45,578 nucleotides of DNA from contig NZ_SBEF01000028.1 in NCBI RefSeq assembly GCF_004011885.1, positions 1-45,578 of the forward strand, read 5' to 3'. The notes beneath the pieces were generated by a model that was not told where the DNA came from, did not search any database, and saw only the letters and a list, made by a program, of their open reading frames with translations. Below are positions 19,415 through 29,176 of the stretch, piece after piece. Position 1 is the stretch's first letter. The number at the start of each line of letters is the position of its first letter. Origin of the DNA: Serratia microhaemolytica. Its GTDB lineage: Bacteria; Pseudomonadota; Gammaproteobacteria; Enterobacterales; Enterobacteriaceae. The translations under genes were made by a program, and so were the position numbers.

Positions 19415-20132
19415 CTGAGGTTTCCTTAATCAGGTTAAATTCCGCTGCCAACCGGCCATCACCGACGATCTGACCATCTGAAATCACAATGCTGCGCTGA
19501 GCACGCTCGGCACAACGCGGATCATGCGTCACCATGCAAATAGTGGCACCATCACGATGTAAGTTATCGAGAATATCCATTACCGCTTTGGCATTTTGTG
19601 AATCGAGATTCCCGGTAGGTTCATCTGCCAGTAAAATTGATGGTGTCCCGACAATAGCGCGTGCCACAGCAACGCGTTGTTGCTGGCCACCAGAAAGCTG
19701 AGAAGGATAATGGCGCGCACGGTGCAACATATTCACCTTGTTCAGTGCATCATTAACTCGGCGGATCTTTTCCGCTCTGCTGATCTGATTACGATACGTC
19801 AACGGCAGGGCGACATTCTCCTCAATTGTCAGATCACTGATCAGGTTAAATGACTGGAAAATAAATCCGATGTCGCGATTACGCACTTCGGCTCGCTGCT
19901 GTCTAGAAAGGTTTTCAACATTATGTCCTGCAAGTGTATAACTGCCTGATGACACTACCTCTAACAGTCCCAAGATAGCGAGAAGTGTTGACTTTCCACA
20001 TCCAGATGGGCCAGAAATGGCAACATACTCTCCTTTCGATATAGTAAAACTGACCTTGCTTAAAGCGTGGGTTTCAATTTCGTCCGTCAAAAAAATCTTG
20101 CTAATATTTGTCAGTGCAACCAAAGGTGCCAT
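19404..20132 (-). CDS. ABC transporter ATPase, MacB/LolD type
   Basis: The 242-residue ATPase has Walker [12 protein letters not shown] (near residue 39), Q loop FIFQSFNL, signature [14 protein letters not shown], Walker [13 protein letters not shown] and the switch His in [10 protein letters not shown]. This is the MacB/LolD/FtsE group that partners FtsX-type permeases. An ATG at 20147 is in frame, but GGAGAG lies just 8 bases before the ATG at 20132, so I use the latter. It sits between the membrane fusion protein and the permease and overlaps the permease gene. Confidence 0.95.
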   Translation of the reverse strand: MAPLVALTNISKIFLTDEIETHALSKVSFTISKGEYVAISGPSGCGKSTLLAILGLLEVVSSGSYTLAGHNVENLSRQQRAEVRNRDIGFIFQSFNLISDLTIEENVALPLTYRNQISRAEKIRRVNDALNKVNMLHRARHYPSQLSGGQQQRVAVARAIVGTPSILLADEPTGNLDSQNAKAVMDILDNLHRDGATICMVTHDPRCAERAQRSIVISDGQIVGDGRLAAEFNLIKETSDVV

Positions 20133-20183
20133 TATTTTTCTCTCCATTCACGACTATTGATCGATGCTCAACAGATTATTCTT

Positions 20184-21434
20184 TTATTCCATGATCACTA
20201 TCTGCTCGCTTCCCTGCCATGCAGCACTATCACTTAATATGATCTTATCACCAGCACGTAACCCCCCCGTGATCTGGATAAAGTCGGCAGAACCCTGGCC
20301 AAAATTCACCTTGGTTTTGGTCGCGACTTTATCTTTTTCATCCAATTTATAGAGCGTGGAAGGAATATTGTTTTGGACATAAGGCGGCCGTTCGACAAAC
20401 AACGTATTATCAATTTCACTAACCGCAATAAGCCCCTCTATACTGAGATCTGGACGGGCTTCCTGAGGTAAAGAGCCGGTTAACACAACATCCACTTTTA
20501 CCGTGCCATTAATTACTGCCGGATCGACTCGGGATATTTTCCCGTCGAACTGACTGCGCCCAGTATTAATACTGACCGATTGCCCTAGCGCTAAATCTCG
20601 CGAATGCAGCTCCGGGATTTTTAACTCGGCATAAAGATCTTTTTCTGCTGCCAAACGCGCAATATTGCTGCCAGTGGTGATCCGCTGACCAGCCTGTAGA
20701 GAGATATCCTGCAACACGCCATCAATTGGAGAAGTCACGTTAAGAGACTGCATCGCCTGTTCATGAAGTGCCAGCAGTGAGGCTGACTTATTCAGTCGCA
20801 TCAAATTGGCTTTTGCTTCAGCATCAACACGTTGCTTAAGTGTGGCCAGTCGTGTTTGTTCAAACTCGACCTGATGCCGATAGTGTTCCATATTAATTCT
20901 GGTAGTCTCATATTCCAGCCGTGGCACCGCTAACATGTACTCTTCCTGAGCCTTTAACCTGATTTCCAATGCCAGCAGACGAGACTTTGCCTCTAACAGA
21001 ATCGCCTGCTGGTTTAATACGTTGTTCTTTAACTCGGCATTTTTTGCTGCGGTTTCGGCCTGTAAAGCATCGTATTCAAGCTTACTCTGCTGATACTGTT
21101 GTTCTACTGCCGCATTACTCATTCTGACCAGTAGATCCCCTCGTTTCACCCGCGCGCCAGCCTTATAACGGACTGATTCAATCCTTCCATCAACACTGGC
21201 TGCTACCCAGTGCAGTTCCTGCGGCAACAGTACACCATTGCCTCTCACCTTTACCGAAAAATCACCAAATCTGACTTCAGCGACTGAAAGACTGCTGCGT
21301 GCAATCTTATAAGGCGCAAGCTTAACGTTATAGGCCAGCAGTAACATTGCGACTACCGCCACCGCAACTATCAGTAGAATTAGGTATTTTCTAAAACGAA
21401 ACCGTGTTGCCGTCTGTGCTAATGAAATATCCAT
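20184..21434 (-). CDS. Periplasmic membrane fusion protein (HlyD/MacA type)
   Basis: The product has one N-terminal membrane helix (near residues 18-38), a lipoyl-like part split around a long coiled coil (about 105-240, rich in Glu, Leu and Ala), and C-terminal beta-barrel parts (LRAGDKIILSDSAAW near the end). It would link the MacB-type permease to an outer-membrane channel of the TolC kind. No such channel is encoded here, so a housekeeping one would be borrowed. Three ATGs stand in a row. The third (21434) has AAGAGG at 6 bases and is preferred. First gene of the operon. Confidence 0.9.
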   Translation of the reverse strand: MDISLAQTATRFRFRKYLILLIVAVAVVAMLLLAYNVKLAPYKIARSSLSVAEVRFGDFSVKVRGNGVLLPQELHWVAASVDGRIESVRYKAGARVKRGDLLVRMSNAAVEQQYQQSKLEYDALQAETAAKNAELKNNVLNQQAILLEAKSRLLALEIRLKAQEEYMLAVPRLEYETTRINMEHYRHQVEFEQTRLATLKQRVDAEAKANLMRLNKSASLLALHEQAMQSLNVTSPIDGVLQDISLQAGQRITTGSNIARLAAEKDLYAELKIPELHSRDLALGQSVSINTGRSQFDGKISRVDPAVINGTVKVDVVLTGSLPQEARPDLSIEGLIAVSEIDNTLFVERPPYVQNNIPSTLYKLDEKDKVATKTKVNFGQGSADFIQITGGLRAGDKIILSDSAAWQGSEQIVIME

Positions 21435-21466
21435 CATCATCCTCTTAAGGTTACTGGCAGCAACAG

Positions 21467-21482
21467 TGCACAGAGTGTGCCA
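21467..21482 (-). promoter_or_regulatory. Sigma54 (RpoN) promoter of the ABC-transporter/two-component operon
   Basis: On the minus strand the sequence reads TGGCACACTCTGTGCA. The -24 block TGGCAC is perfect, and the -12 GC is at exactly the right distance (consensus TGGCACG-N4-TTGCA, with differences only at the G after TGGCAC and the first T of TTGC). Transcription would begin near 21456, leaving a leader of about 20 bases with an AAGAGG ribosome site. A sigma54-type activator is encoded in the same operon. Confidence 0.8.
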
Positions 21483-21599
21483 AAAACAAAGAATTAATTA
21501 ATTTTTATTTATTTTCATATGGTTAATTTATTTCTCACTAAAAGGTAGGTGCTAATCCATGCACTATGCCTGCCATCATTTAGCGGCAGTTCTAACAAA

Positions 21600-21615
21600 A
21601 TCCCATTAATGGGAT
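21600..21615. promoter_or_regulatory. Perfect 16-bp palindrome, likely activator binding site
   Basis: ATCCCATTAATGGGAT, centred about 150 bases upstream of the predicted sigma54 start. That is a usual distance for an enhancer bound by an NtrC-type regulator. A half-site (GGGAT at 21653-21657) lies 42 bases further upstream, close to four helical turns. Confidence 0.55.
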
Positions 21616-21693
21616 GCTTTTGCCGTTGTCGTCAATTTTCTGTTGCGATACTGGGATATCAAGGTGATGGCAGGGGCAGTAAAATGCATGTGA

Positions 21694-21795
21694 TATCGTG
21701 AACGGCTCACCGAGTTGGACACCCGACAGATCCACACCCTGGGTCGAAACCATTTACCAACAGTGTGTCAATCGATGCTAGGAGCCTTGGTATGA
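21694..21795 (+). pseudogene. 3' remnant of a gene upstream of the ssb-like remnant
   Basis: The frame reads YRERLTELDTRQIHTLGRNH and ends ...QSMLGALV with a TGA that overlaps the next ATG (ATGA). Coding texture and the stop-start overlap suggest the C-terminus of an operon partner of the following ssb-like gene. It is blocked by a stop at 21691-21693. The family is not certain. Confidence 0.35.
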
Positions 21796-21985
21796 GTACG
21801 TATTTTGTCGGTGGAGGCAATATCGGCTCTGCGCTAGAGGTACAGGAGTTGGCCAAAGGCAATCGAGAATTCCGCCTGTTACTGAAATTAAACGTGTATT
21901 TTGATAATTCGGTTGCCACTAAACAGGGCGTTGATGATCGTGGGGGATTCTCGGCCTCTGTGCAGTTGTGGCACTATAAACGCCT
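21792..21985 (+). pseudogene. Single-stranded DNA-binding protein of an integrative conjugative element, truncated
   Basis: After a good AGGAG site the product begins MSTYFVGGGNIGSALEVQEL and includes LLLKLNVYFDNSV and RGGFSASVQLWHYK. These correspond to the MS.(Y/F)...GNIGSAPE, RLNVYFDNP and GGFWAPVELWHRD blocks of the SSB proteins carried by SPI-7/PFGI-1-type integrative conjugative elements. Several conserved residues are changed and similarity stops after about 65 residues. The frame then runs on through unrelated sequence to 22361. I read it as a decayed fragment of such an element, placed beside tRNA-Gly. Confidence 0.65.
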
Positions 21986-22154
21986 AGCATTAGAGCACCC
22001 TAGCAGCGCGGAACGTCAGACCGCCGCCACCCGCTTTGATGAACGCTCAATAACACCACTTGCTCGGGAAATTGCCCCCCGGTGGATAGGACCGCTGCGT
22101 TTCATCAGATTCCAGATGTCTGCCAATCCAGAGGGCATTCCCTGGCATCTTGTT

Positions 22155-22290
22155 TTATTGCAGCAATTCGTTCAACACATAGCAGGTACTGCGCCCACCC
22201 GCATCGGCTTTGCACAACACGCCATGATTGAGCAGTTCATTGATATCGCGCTGCGCGGTATTAGACAGGTGACGGAGAACAGGAAACAGA
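22155..22290 (-). pseudogene. Fic-family protein, C-terminal remnant
   Basis: On the minus strand the frame ending at TAA 22155-22157 reads NTAQRDINELLNHGVLCKAD, then AGGRSTCYVLNELLQ. This matches the winged-helix tail typical of Fic-family proteins (T(A/S)xRDLxxLVxxGIL...GGGRSTxY). The catalytic Fic motif is absent, so only the last ~45 codons remain. It lies head to head with the ssb remnant, as expected of shuffled island debris. Confidence 0.6.
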
Positions 22291-22470
22291 CAGACATGAG
22301 CGAAAGGCTCGTGCACTCTGCTGATCAGGAAAAGTGTCCGATGGACTTATCAGTGGACTGAAATATACTGGTTTTGAGTACGTTCCAGTGCTGCTGGATG
22401 GAACTCTGATCAGGTTTAAGTTTTATTTGATTCAGTTGTGGCGCTTAATCGCACGCACTGGAAGAAAATT

Positions 22471-22546
<76 letters not shown>

Positions 22547-22632
22547 TGAGAAGTGAAACTGCCACTGCCTTTCTTTATATTTTTTGTGGAGTATTTTTTA
22601 TGCACTGCCGCCTGTAGCAGCAGTGTCAAATT

Positions 22633-22708
<76 letters not shown>

Positions 22709-22755
22709 AACGCGCACTAGCGAAATAACAATTTTTTCACCGGTACGGGATGCGC

Positions 22756-22783
22756 ATTATACGAGAAATCATTTGCTCTGCAA
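22756..22783 (-). promoter_or_regulatory. Promoter of the tRNA-Gly operon
   Basis: On the minus strand TTGCAG is followed after 16 bases by a perfect TATAAT and a GC-rich discriminator (GCGCATCCCG). That discriminator is typical of stable-RNA promoters under stringent control. Confidence 0.8.
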
Positions 22784-22968
22784 GCCCCAAAAAGAAAAAA
22801 AGCGCAAATCGCTTGCGTTCGCTGCTTTAAGCACCAGTCCGTTGAATTAATCGCCACATCATAGCAGCTAGAGATCAACCGGCTGTATCCCGATAGTTTA
22901 CCCACTATCACTGCAAATGCGTTCACTTCACTATTTGGCACGTTAGCACTCCATCTGCCAGCACTGGC

Positions 22969-23514
22969 TTACGGCTGGATAAAGTGCTGACGGTAGTAGC
23001 GCAGTTCCGCCACCGATTCACGGATATCATCCAGCGCCTGGTGGGTATTACGTTTTTTGAAGTCGGCCAAAATCTCCGGTTTCCAGCGCCTTACCAACTC
23101 TTTCAGGGTGCTGACATCCAGATAGCGGTAATGAAAGTAGCGCTCTAACGTTGGCATATAGCGGAACAAAAAACGGCGGTCTTGGCCGATGCTGTTACCG
23201 CAGATCGGTGATTTGCCTGCTGGTACCCAAGCTTGTAAAAATTCCAGTGTCGCCTGTTCTGCTGCCTGCTCATTAAACTGGCTGGCTTTTACACGTTCCA
23301 CCAAACCGCTACCCGTGTGCGTGCGCACATTCCATTCATCCATTAATGCCAGTTGCTCTGCCGGTTGATGCACCGCGATCACTGGCCCTTCAGCCAAAAT
23401 ATTCAGATTAGCGTCGGTGATCAGGGTGGCGATCTCGATAATGCGGTCATGTTCAGGATCGAGCCCAGTCATTTCAAGGTCGATCCAAATCAGATGGTTT
23501 TCGTTTGCAGTCAT
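22969..23514 (-). CDS. orn: Oligoribonuclease
   Basis: Orn degrades 2-5 nt RNAs to mononucleotides, the last step of RNA turnover. The 181-residue DEDDh exonuclease shows [10 protein letters not shown] (Asp, Glu), [21 protein letters not shown], and the C-terminal [11 protein letters not shown] (His, Asp). Length matches E. coli. The neighbours tRNA-Gly and rsgA (divergent) are the conserved context. Confidence 0.97.
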   Translation of the reverse strand: MTANENHLIWIDLEMTGLDPEHDRIIEIATLITDANLNILAEGPVIAVHQPAEQLALMDEWNVRTHTGSGLVERVKASQFNEQAAEQATLEFLQAWVPAGKSPICGNSIGQDRRFLFRYMPTLERYFHYRYLDVSTLKELVRRWKPEILADFKKRNTHQALDDIRESVAELRYYRQHFIQP

Positions 23515-23676
23515 GGGAGTTCCAGAGAAAAGTTACTAGCAGAGCCGATCCCTGCTGGTGAGCAGGTTGCCAATATCTAAAGCGGCAAACAAGCGTTATT
23601 TAATATAAAATAGCGCGTATAGTACCTATACTTAATGTTATCTGGTACCACCCAGTTGCAATTCAAGTGAGACCTT

Positions 23677-24723
23677 GTGAGTAAAAACAGACTGTCCAAA
23701 GGCCAGCAGCGCCGCGTGCAAGCCAACCATCAGCGCCGCCTGAGAGGCGGAGAGAACAAGCCAGAACTGGATGATAGCCAACTGGGTGAGTCACAACCAG
23801 GGGTTGTGGTCAGCCGTTTTGGTGTTCATGCCGAAGTGGAGGCCAATGACGGTTCTCTACATCGCTGTAATATCCGCCGCACTGTGCGTTCGCTGGTGAC
23901 CGGCGATCGTGTTGTTTGGCGTCCGAGTCTCAGTGCCAGCACGGCTAACGGCATTGTTGAGGCGGTACATGAACGCAGTTCGGTATTGACGCGACCCGAT
24001 TACTACGATGGCATGAAACCGATTGCCGCCAATGTGGATCAGATCGTGATTGTCTCGGCGATCTTGCCCGAGCTTTCGCTTAATATCATCGATCGCTATC
24101 TGGTCGCTTGTGAAACTCTCGCAATTGAACCCTTGATTGTGCTGAATAAAATTGATCTGCTTGACCAGCAGGCGCGCCAGCAAGTTGAGACACAGATGGC
24201 GATTTATCGCCAACTTAACTATCGCGTGTTGGCGCTCTCCAGCCACAGCAGCGAAGGAATGGCAGCATTGGCTCAGGCGTTGGTTGGCCGCATCACCATT
24301 TTTGCTGGGCAGTCTGGTGTGGGAAAATCAAGCTTGGTGAATGCATTACTGCCCGATAATCAACAAAAAATTATAGTTAATGCAGTTTCTGATGGCTCCG
24401 GTTTGGGGCAGCACACCACAACTGCCGCGCGCTTGTATCACTTCCCACTAGGTGGAGATGTTATTGATTCACCTGGCGTTCGTGAGTTCGGTTTGTGGCA
24501 TTTAGCGCCAGAGCAGGTCACTTGGGGCTATATTGAGTTTCGCGACTATCTTGGTGGTTGCAAGTTTCGTGACTGTCGGCATGCCTCCGATCCTGGTTGC
24601 GCAATTCGTGCAGCGGTCGATGCTGGCAAGATTGCCAGAGAACGTTTTGAAAATTATCACCGCATCCTGGAGAGTATGGCGCAGGTGAAGGTGCGTAAGA
24701 ATTTTAATCAAACCGAGAATTGA
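23677..24723 (+). CDS. rsgA: Small ribosomal subunit biogenesis GTPase RsgA
   Basis: RsgA checks late 30S assembly. The 348 residues contain an N-terminal OB fold (about 45-115) and a circularly permuted GTPase domain: NKID (near 157), then G1 [10 protein letters not shown] (near 211), then DSPGVRE (near 266). A zinc-binding C-terminal part follows ([14 protein letters not shown]). The start is GTG at 23677, giving the conserved [15 protein letters not shown]-terminus. psd follows in the same direction. Confidence 0.97.
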   Translation: MSKNRLSKGQQRRVQANHQRRLRGGENKPELDDSQLGESQPGVVVSRFGVHAEVEANDGSLHRCNIRRTVRSLVTGDRVVWRPSLSASTANGIVEAVHERSSVLTRPDYYDGMKPIAANVDQIVIVSAILPELSLNIIDRYLVACETLAIEPLIVLNKIDLLDQQARQQVETQMAIYRQLNYRVLALSSHSSEGMAALAQALVGRITIFAGQSGVGKSSLVNALLPDNQQKIIVNAVSDGSGLGQHTTTAARLYHFPLGGDVIDSPGVREFGLWHLAPEQVTWGYIEFRDYLGGCKFRDCRHASDPGCAIRAAVDAGKIARERFENYHRILESMAQVKVRKNFNQTEN

Positions 24724-24791
24724 ATCCGTGTGTGCAGACTGACTGCCAGCAGTCTCCCCCGCTGATCACCCTATTTTTGCTGGAGAGTAAC

Positions 24792-25682
24792 ATGCTAGAT
24801 AGCATCAAAATTAAAACTCAGTACGGGTTACCGAGAATGGCATTGACTCGTTTCGCTGGTTGGCTAGCCAACAAACGCGTGCGCTGGTTAACACAACTGC
24901 TGGTCTCGGCTTTTGTGCGTTACTATCGGGTCAACATGCAGGAGGCACAGAACCCGGATATCCGCTCTTATGCCACATTTAATGACTTCTTTGCCCGTGC
25001 ATTGCATGACGGTGCGCGGCCGATAGTGGCGGAACCTGAACTGCTGGCACTGCCTGCAGATGGTGCGATTAGCCAACTAGGTCGCATCGAAGAGGGGCAA
25101 CTGTTTCAGGCCAAAGGGCACTACTACAGCCTGGAAGCGCTATTGGCAGGTAATGAACAGCTTGCTGAACAGTTTCGTCACGGCCTGTTTGCTACCACCT
25201 ATCTGGCGCCGCGTGATTATCACCGTGTACACATGCCTTGTGATGCGGTGTTACGTGAAATGATCTATGTGCCTGGTGATCTGTTTTCGGTAAACCAGCT
25301 CACTGCTGCTCATGTACCTAATCTGTTTGCCCGCAATGAGCGGGTGATTTGTGTGTTTGATACTGATGTTGGCACGATGGTACAGATTTTGGTTGGGGCG
25401 ACTATTGTCGGCAGTATTGAAACCGTTTGGGCTGGCACAGTCACCCCACCCAGAGAGGGGATCATCAAACGCTGGCGTTACCCAGCCGCCGATCAACCCG
25501 GTGCCGTTGTGCTGGCAAAAGGTGAGATGATGGGCTGCTTTAAGCTGGGTTCAACGGTGATTAACTTATTTACTCCAGGTAAGATTGCTTTTGTACCGAC
25601 CTTAAGCAGTGGTAGTGTGACCCGAATGGGGCAAGCTTTCGGCAGCGTGCTCCACACGCCATCGATAGAGATAGCGCCATAA
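24792..25682 (+). CDS. psd: Phosphatidylserine decarboxylase proenzyme
   Basis: Psd converts phosphatidylserine to phosphatidylethanolamine at the inner membrane. The 296-residue proenzyme carries the self-cleavage motif [11 protein letters not shown], whose Ser becomes the pyruvoyl group, plus [15 protein letters not shown] and [16 protein letters not shown]. An open frame extends upstream to 24720 inside rsgA. The ATG at 24792 with GGAGAG gives the normal N-terminus ([20 protein letters not shown]). The acidic C-terminal tail seen in E. coli Psd is absent, so the protein is about 25 residues shorter. Confidence 0.95.
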   Translation: MLDSIKIKTQYGLPRMALTRFAGWLANKRVRWLTQLLVSAFVRYYRVNMQEAQNPDIRSYATFNDFFARALHDGARPIVAEPELLALPADGAISQLGRIEEGQLFQAKGHYYSLEALLAGNEQLAEQFRHGLFATTYLAPRDYHRVHMPCDAVLREMIYVPGDLFSVNQLTAAHVPNLFARNERVICVFDTDVGTMVQILVGATIVGSIETVWAGTVTPPREGIIKRWRYPAADQPGAVVLAKGEMMGCFKLGSTVINLFTPGKIAFVPTLSSGSVTRMGQAFGSVLHTPSIEIAP

Positions 25683-25704
25683 CAGACAGAGGGAAATTGA
25701 TGCT

Positions 25705-28700
25705 GTGCGCCTAATTATTTTAATATTATTCAGCATATTTATGGTGCAGCCTGTATTGGCTGCCCAAGTTCCCAGCGAATCGCTGTTGCGCCAGGAGTTA
25801 AAACAGGTTGAGGCTAATAAGAGCACGCCAAACCAAGCAGAGGTGATTGAGACGCTGCAAAGTGCGCTCAACTGGTTGGGAGAGTTGCGAGAGTCGCAGC
25901 GTAACGCTGAACAGTATCAGCGTGTGATTAACGATTTTCCCAACCTGATTGAAGAGATACGCCAACAAATAACGGAAGAGAAGTTGCGTATTATTCTGCC
26001 CAGTAGCGACTTATCGGTCAGTGCGCTTGAACAACTGGCGGTACAGACCAGCAGCCAATTGTTGGAGCGCGCGCGTTTGTTGCAACAGGAGTTAGAGCAA
26101 TCGCGTGAGATCAGTGATTCGTTGAGCCAGTTGCCACAGCAACAGAGTGAAGCGCGTCGCGCGTTAACCGAGGTACAGCGCCGGTTACAGGCGCTCGGTA
26201 GTAACCCGACAACACCACTGGCGAATGCCAAACTGACACAACTACAGGCTGAGACTGCGGCAAGAAAAGCGGAACTGACCGAACTTGAGCTGGCTCAGCT
26301 TTCAGCCAATAACCGCCAAGAATTGGCGCGTCTTCGTGTTGAGCTGTACAAAAAGCAGCATGAAAAAACTGATCTGCGGCTACAGGCACTGCGGCGCCAA
26401 CTGACGCAACAGCGACAGCGCGAAGCAGAGCAGGTGTTAGAGAGGACGGAACTGCTGGCTGAACAGACCAGCGATTTGCCGACCAGCTTGCGCCAACAGT
26501 TGCAGACTAACCGTAACCTTTCGGCCGCATTAAATCAGCAGGCCAAGCAGCGTGATCAGATCGCTTCACAGCAGCGCTTGGTTGCCGCACAAACACTACA
26601 GGTACGTCAGGCGTTAAGTACCATCATTGAGCAATCGCAATGGCTGGGAACCTCCAGCGCACTGGGCGAGACACTGCGCGCTCAGGTGGCAACACTGCCG
26701 GATATGCCGAAGCCGCAGCAACTTGATCGCGCTATGGCGGAATTGCGGGTGCAACGGTTACAGTTTGAGCGTCAGCTAGATAGCCTGACCCGGCACGCCC
26801 AGACACTCAAGCAAGATGATGGCTCACCGCTCACCGAAGCGCAGCAGCAACTGGTGGAAGCACAAATTGCCACTCAGCGAGAGTTGCTCAACTCGCTACT
26901 TTCCGGTTGCGATGCACAGATTCTTGAGCTGACCAAATTGCGTGTTGCGAACTCTCAGTTGGTTGAGGCGCTGAATGATATCCGCAATGCCGCACATCGC
27001 TACCTGTTCTGGGTGCCAGATGTGGCACCGATCACCTTCTCCTATCTGCTACATGTTGGGCAGGATCTGACGCGCTTGCTGTCATTGGACACCCTAACTC
27101 AGTTGAGTGGTGCCTCAATGATGATGCTGACCAGCCAGGAGACGCTGATACCGCTGTTTGGCGCGCTGCTGCTAGTAATAGTGAGTATTGGTTCACGTAA
27201 GCACTATCAAGCTTTTCTGCAGCGAGCCAGTAGCAAAGTCGGTAAAGTCACCCAAGATAAATTTGTGCTGACGCTCAATACCGTGTTCTGGTCGATCCTG
27301 GCGGCACTACCGCTACCGGTATTGTGGGCTGCGCTCGGCTTTGGCTTGCAAAATGCCTGGCCTTATCCGGTCGCGGTTGCCATCGGTTACGGTGTTACCG
27401 CGACACTACCGGTGTTGTGGGTATGTATGATCAGCGCGGCATTCGCCCATCCACAGGGGCTATTTATTGCTCACTTCCGCTGGCAGGAAAGACAGGTTTC
27501 GCGCGTTATGCGCTACTACAAAATGTCAGTTTGGCTGGTGGTGCCGCTGATCATGGCGCAGATCACCTTCGACAATCTTAATGAACGCGAGTTTTCCAGT
27601 ACCTTAGGCCGGCTCTGTTTTATTCTGCTCTGCCTGGCGCTAGCGCTACTGACGCACAATCTGAAGCGTGCGGGTGTGCCGCTTTATTTAGACAAGCGCG
27701 GTTCCGGCGACAATATCATTAACGCCGCCATGTGGGGGCTGCTGTTCTCTGCTCCGCTGATTGCCGCACTGGCTTCTACTATTGGCTACTTATCTACCGC
27801 CCAGAAACTGCTGACACGCCTGGAGACATCCGTGTCAATCTGGTTCCTGCTGCTGGTGGTCTACCACATTATTCGCCGATGGATGCTGATCCAGCGGCGG
27901 CGTATTGCCTTTGAACGTGCCAAACAGCGCCGTGCCGATATCTTGGCACAACGGGCAAAAAATGAGGGGGAGGCTGCCAATCAGACACCAAACAGCACTG
28001 AAGGGGCGATTGAGGTTGATGAAGCCGAGTTGGATCTTGATACCATCAGCGCCCAATCACTTCAATTGGTGCGCTCGATCCTGACGATGATCGCCCTGGT
28101 TTCGGTGATTGTCTTATGGTCTGAAATCCACTCCGCGTTTGGCTTTTTAGAAAATATCCGCTTGTGGGAAGTGAGTTCAATGGTGAATGGGATGAGTGTC
28201 GCTGTGCCAATTACCATGGGCTCGGTACTGATCGCAGTGCTGATCCTGTTAGTGACCATGCAGTTGGTACGCAACCTGCCGGCACTGCTGGAACTTGGGG
28301 TGTTGCAACACCTGGTGTTAACACCGGGCACGGGTTATGCGATCACCACCATCACCAAATACCTATTACTGCTATTGGGTGCCATCCTCAGTTTCTCCTG
28401 GATCGGCATCGAATGGTCAAAACTGCAATGGGTGATCACCGCACTCAGTGTCGGTTTGGGTTTTGGTATGCAGGAGATCTTCTCCAACTTTATCTCTGGG
28501 TTGATCATCCTGTTTGAAAAACCGATCCGGATTGGCGATACCGTGACCATCCGCAACCTAACCGGCACTATCACCAAAATCAATACGCGCGCTACCACCA
28601 TCTCTGACTGGGATCGCAAAGAGATTATCGTGCCAAACAAGGCATTTATTACCGAGCAATTTGTCAACTGGTCACTTTCCGACAACATCACCCGTGTGGT

Positions 28701-29058
28701 GTTGACTGTGCCAGCACCGGCAGAAGCCAGCAGTGAGGAGATCACAAAAATCCTGGCAGATGCGGCCGCACGCTGCCCATTAGTGCTAGAGAATCCCGTG
28801 CCAGAAGTTTACTTGATGGATTTGCAACAAGGCATACAGATATTCGAACTGCGTATTTACGCCGCAGAGATGGCACATCGCTTGCCAATCCGCCACGATA
28901 TTCACCAGTTAATCCTGGCAGGATACCGCGAGCATGGCATTATTTTGCCTTATCCTCCGTTCCAAATCCGCAGTGAAACACTGGCACGCAACCTGAACAG
29001 CAGCGCGGCAACTCAGTTACCTGAACGTGGAGCGAAACGCGAAGCGGGCGAGCTATAA
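25705..29058 (+). CDS. mscM: Miniconductance mechanosensitive channel MscM (YjeP type)
   Basis: This very large MscS/MscK-family channel (1117 residues) opens under membrane tension. An N-terminal signal peptide (ILILFSIFMVQPVLA) is followed by a long Gln/Leu-rich coiled coil in the periplasm (about 30-440), eleven or so membrane helices (about 480-960), and the MscS core with GLGFGMQEIFSNFISGLIIL and FEKPIRIGDTVTI near 915-950. The start appears to be GTG at 25705, and GAGGG lies somewhat far upstream. The psd-mscM order is conserved in enterics. Confidence 0.95.
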   Translation: MRLIILILFSIFMVQPVLAAQVPSESLLRQELKQVEANKSTPNQAEVIETLQSALNWLGELRESQRNAEQYQRVINDFPNLIEEIRQQITEEKLRIILPSSDLSVSALEQLAVQTSSQLLERARLLQQELEQSREISDSLSQLPQQQSEARRALTEVQRRLQALGSNPTTPLANAKLTQLQAETAARKAELTELELAQLSANNRQELARLRVELYKKQHEKTDLRLQALRRQLTQQRQREAEQVLERTELLAEQTSDLPTSLRQQLQTNRNLSAALNQQAKQRDQIASQQRLVAAQTLQVRQALSTIIEQSQWLGTSSALGETLRAQVATLPDMPKPQQLDRAMAELRVQRLQFERQLDSLTRHAQTLKQDDGSPLTEAQQQLVEAQIATQRELLNSLLSGCDAQILELTKLRVANSQLVEALNDIRNAAHRYLFWVPDVAPITFSYLLHVGQDLTRLLSLDTLTQLSGASMMMLTSQETLIPLFGALLLVIVSIGSRKHYQAFLQRASSKVGKVTQDKFVLTLNTVFWSILAALPLPVLWAALGFGLQNAWPYPVAVAIGYGVTATLPVLWVCMISAAFAHPQGLFIAHFRWQERQVSRVMRYYKMSVWLVVPLIMAQITFDNLNEREFSSTLGRLCFILLCLALALLTHNLKRAGVPLYLDKRGSGDNIINAAMWGLLFSAPLIAALASTIGYLSTAQKLLTRLETSVSIWFLLLVVYHIIRRWMLIQRRRIAFERAKQRRADILAQRAKNEGEAANQTPNSTEGAIEVDEAELDLDTISAQSLQLVRSILTMIALVSVIVLWSEIHSAFGFLENIRLWEVSSMVNGMSVAVPITMGSVLIAVLILLVTMQLVRNLPALLELGVLQHLVLTPGTGYAITTITKYLLLLLGAILSFSWIGIEWSKLQWVITALSVGLGFGMQEIFSNFISGLIILFEKPIRIGDTVTIRNLTGTITKINTRATTISDWDRKEIIVPNKAFITEQFVNWSLSDNITRVVLTVPAPAEASSEEITKILADAAARCPLVLENPVPEVYLMDLQQGIQIFELRIYAAEMAHRLPIRHDIHQLILAGYREHGIILPYPPFQIRSETLARNLNSSAATQLPERGAKREAGEL

Positions 29059-29063
29059 TACAA

Positions 29064-29087
29064 AACGGGAGCCAATCGGCTCCCGTT
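29064..29087. terminator. Hairpin after mscM
   Basis: AACGGGAGCC and GGCTCCCGTT form a 10-bp stem with a four-base loop. There is no long T-run. It lies between convergent mscM and epmA. Confidence 0.6.
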
Positions 29088-29176
29088 GCGTTGTTGTGTC
29101 AGGTGATCATACGCGCTGCAATGGTGCGCCATCGGTTAGCCAACGCGTAACAACTAAACGCTGAGCGCAATAACTG

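Noticed and set aside
21985-22361. Reading the whole 198-residue plus-strand frame as one protein
   Set aside because: Only the first ~65 residues after ATG 21792 resemble SSB. The rest is antisense to the Fic remnant and has no recognisable domain.
14110-22470. A second copy of the tRNA-Gly 3' end (attachment repeat) marking the far border of an island
   Set aside because: I looked for the TGGAGCGGGAA-type end between dapB and the tRNA and did not see one. The island border remains open.
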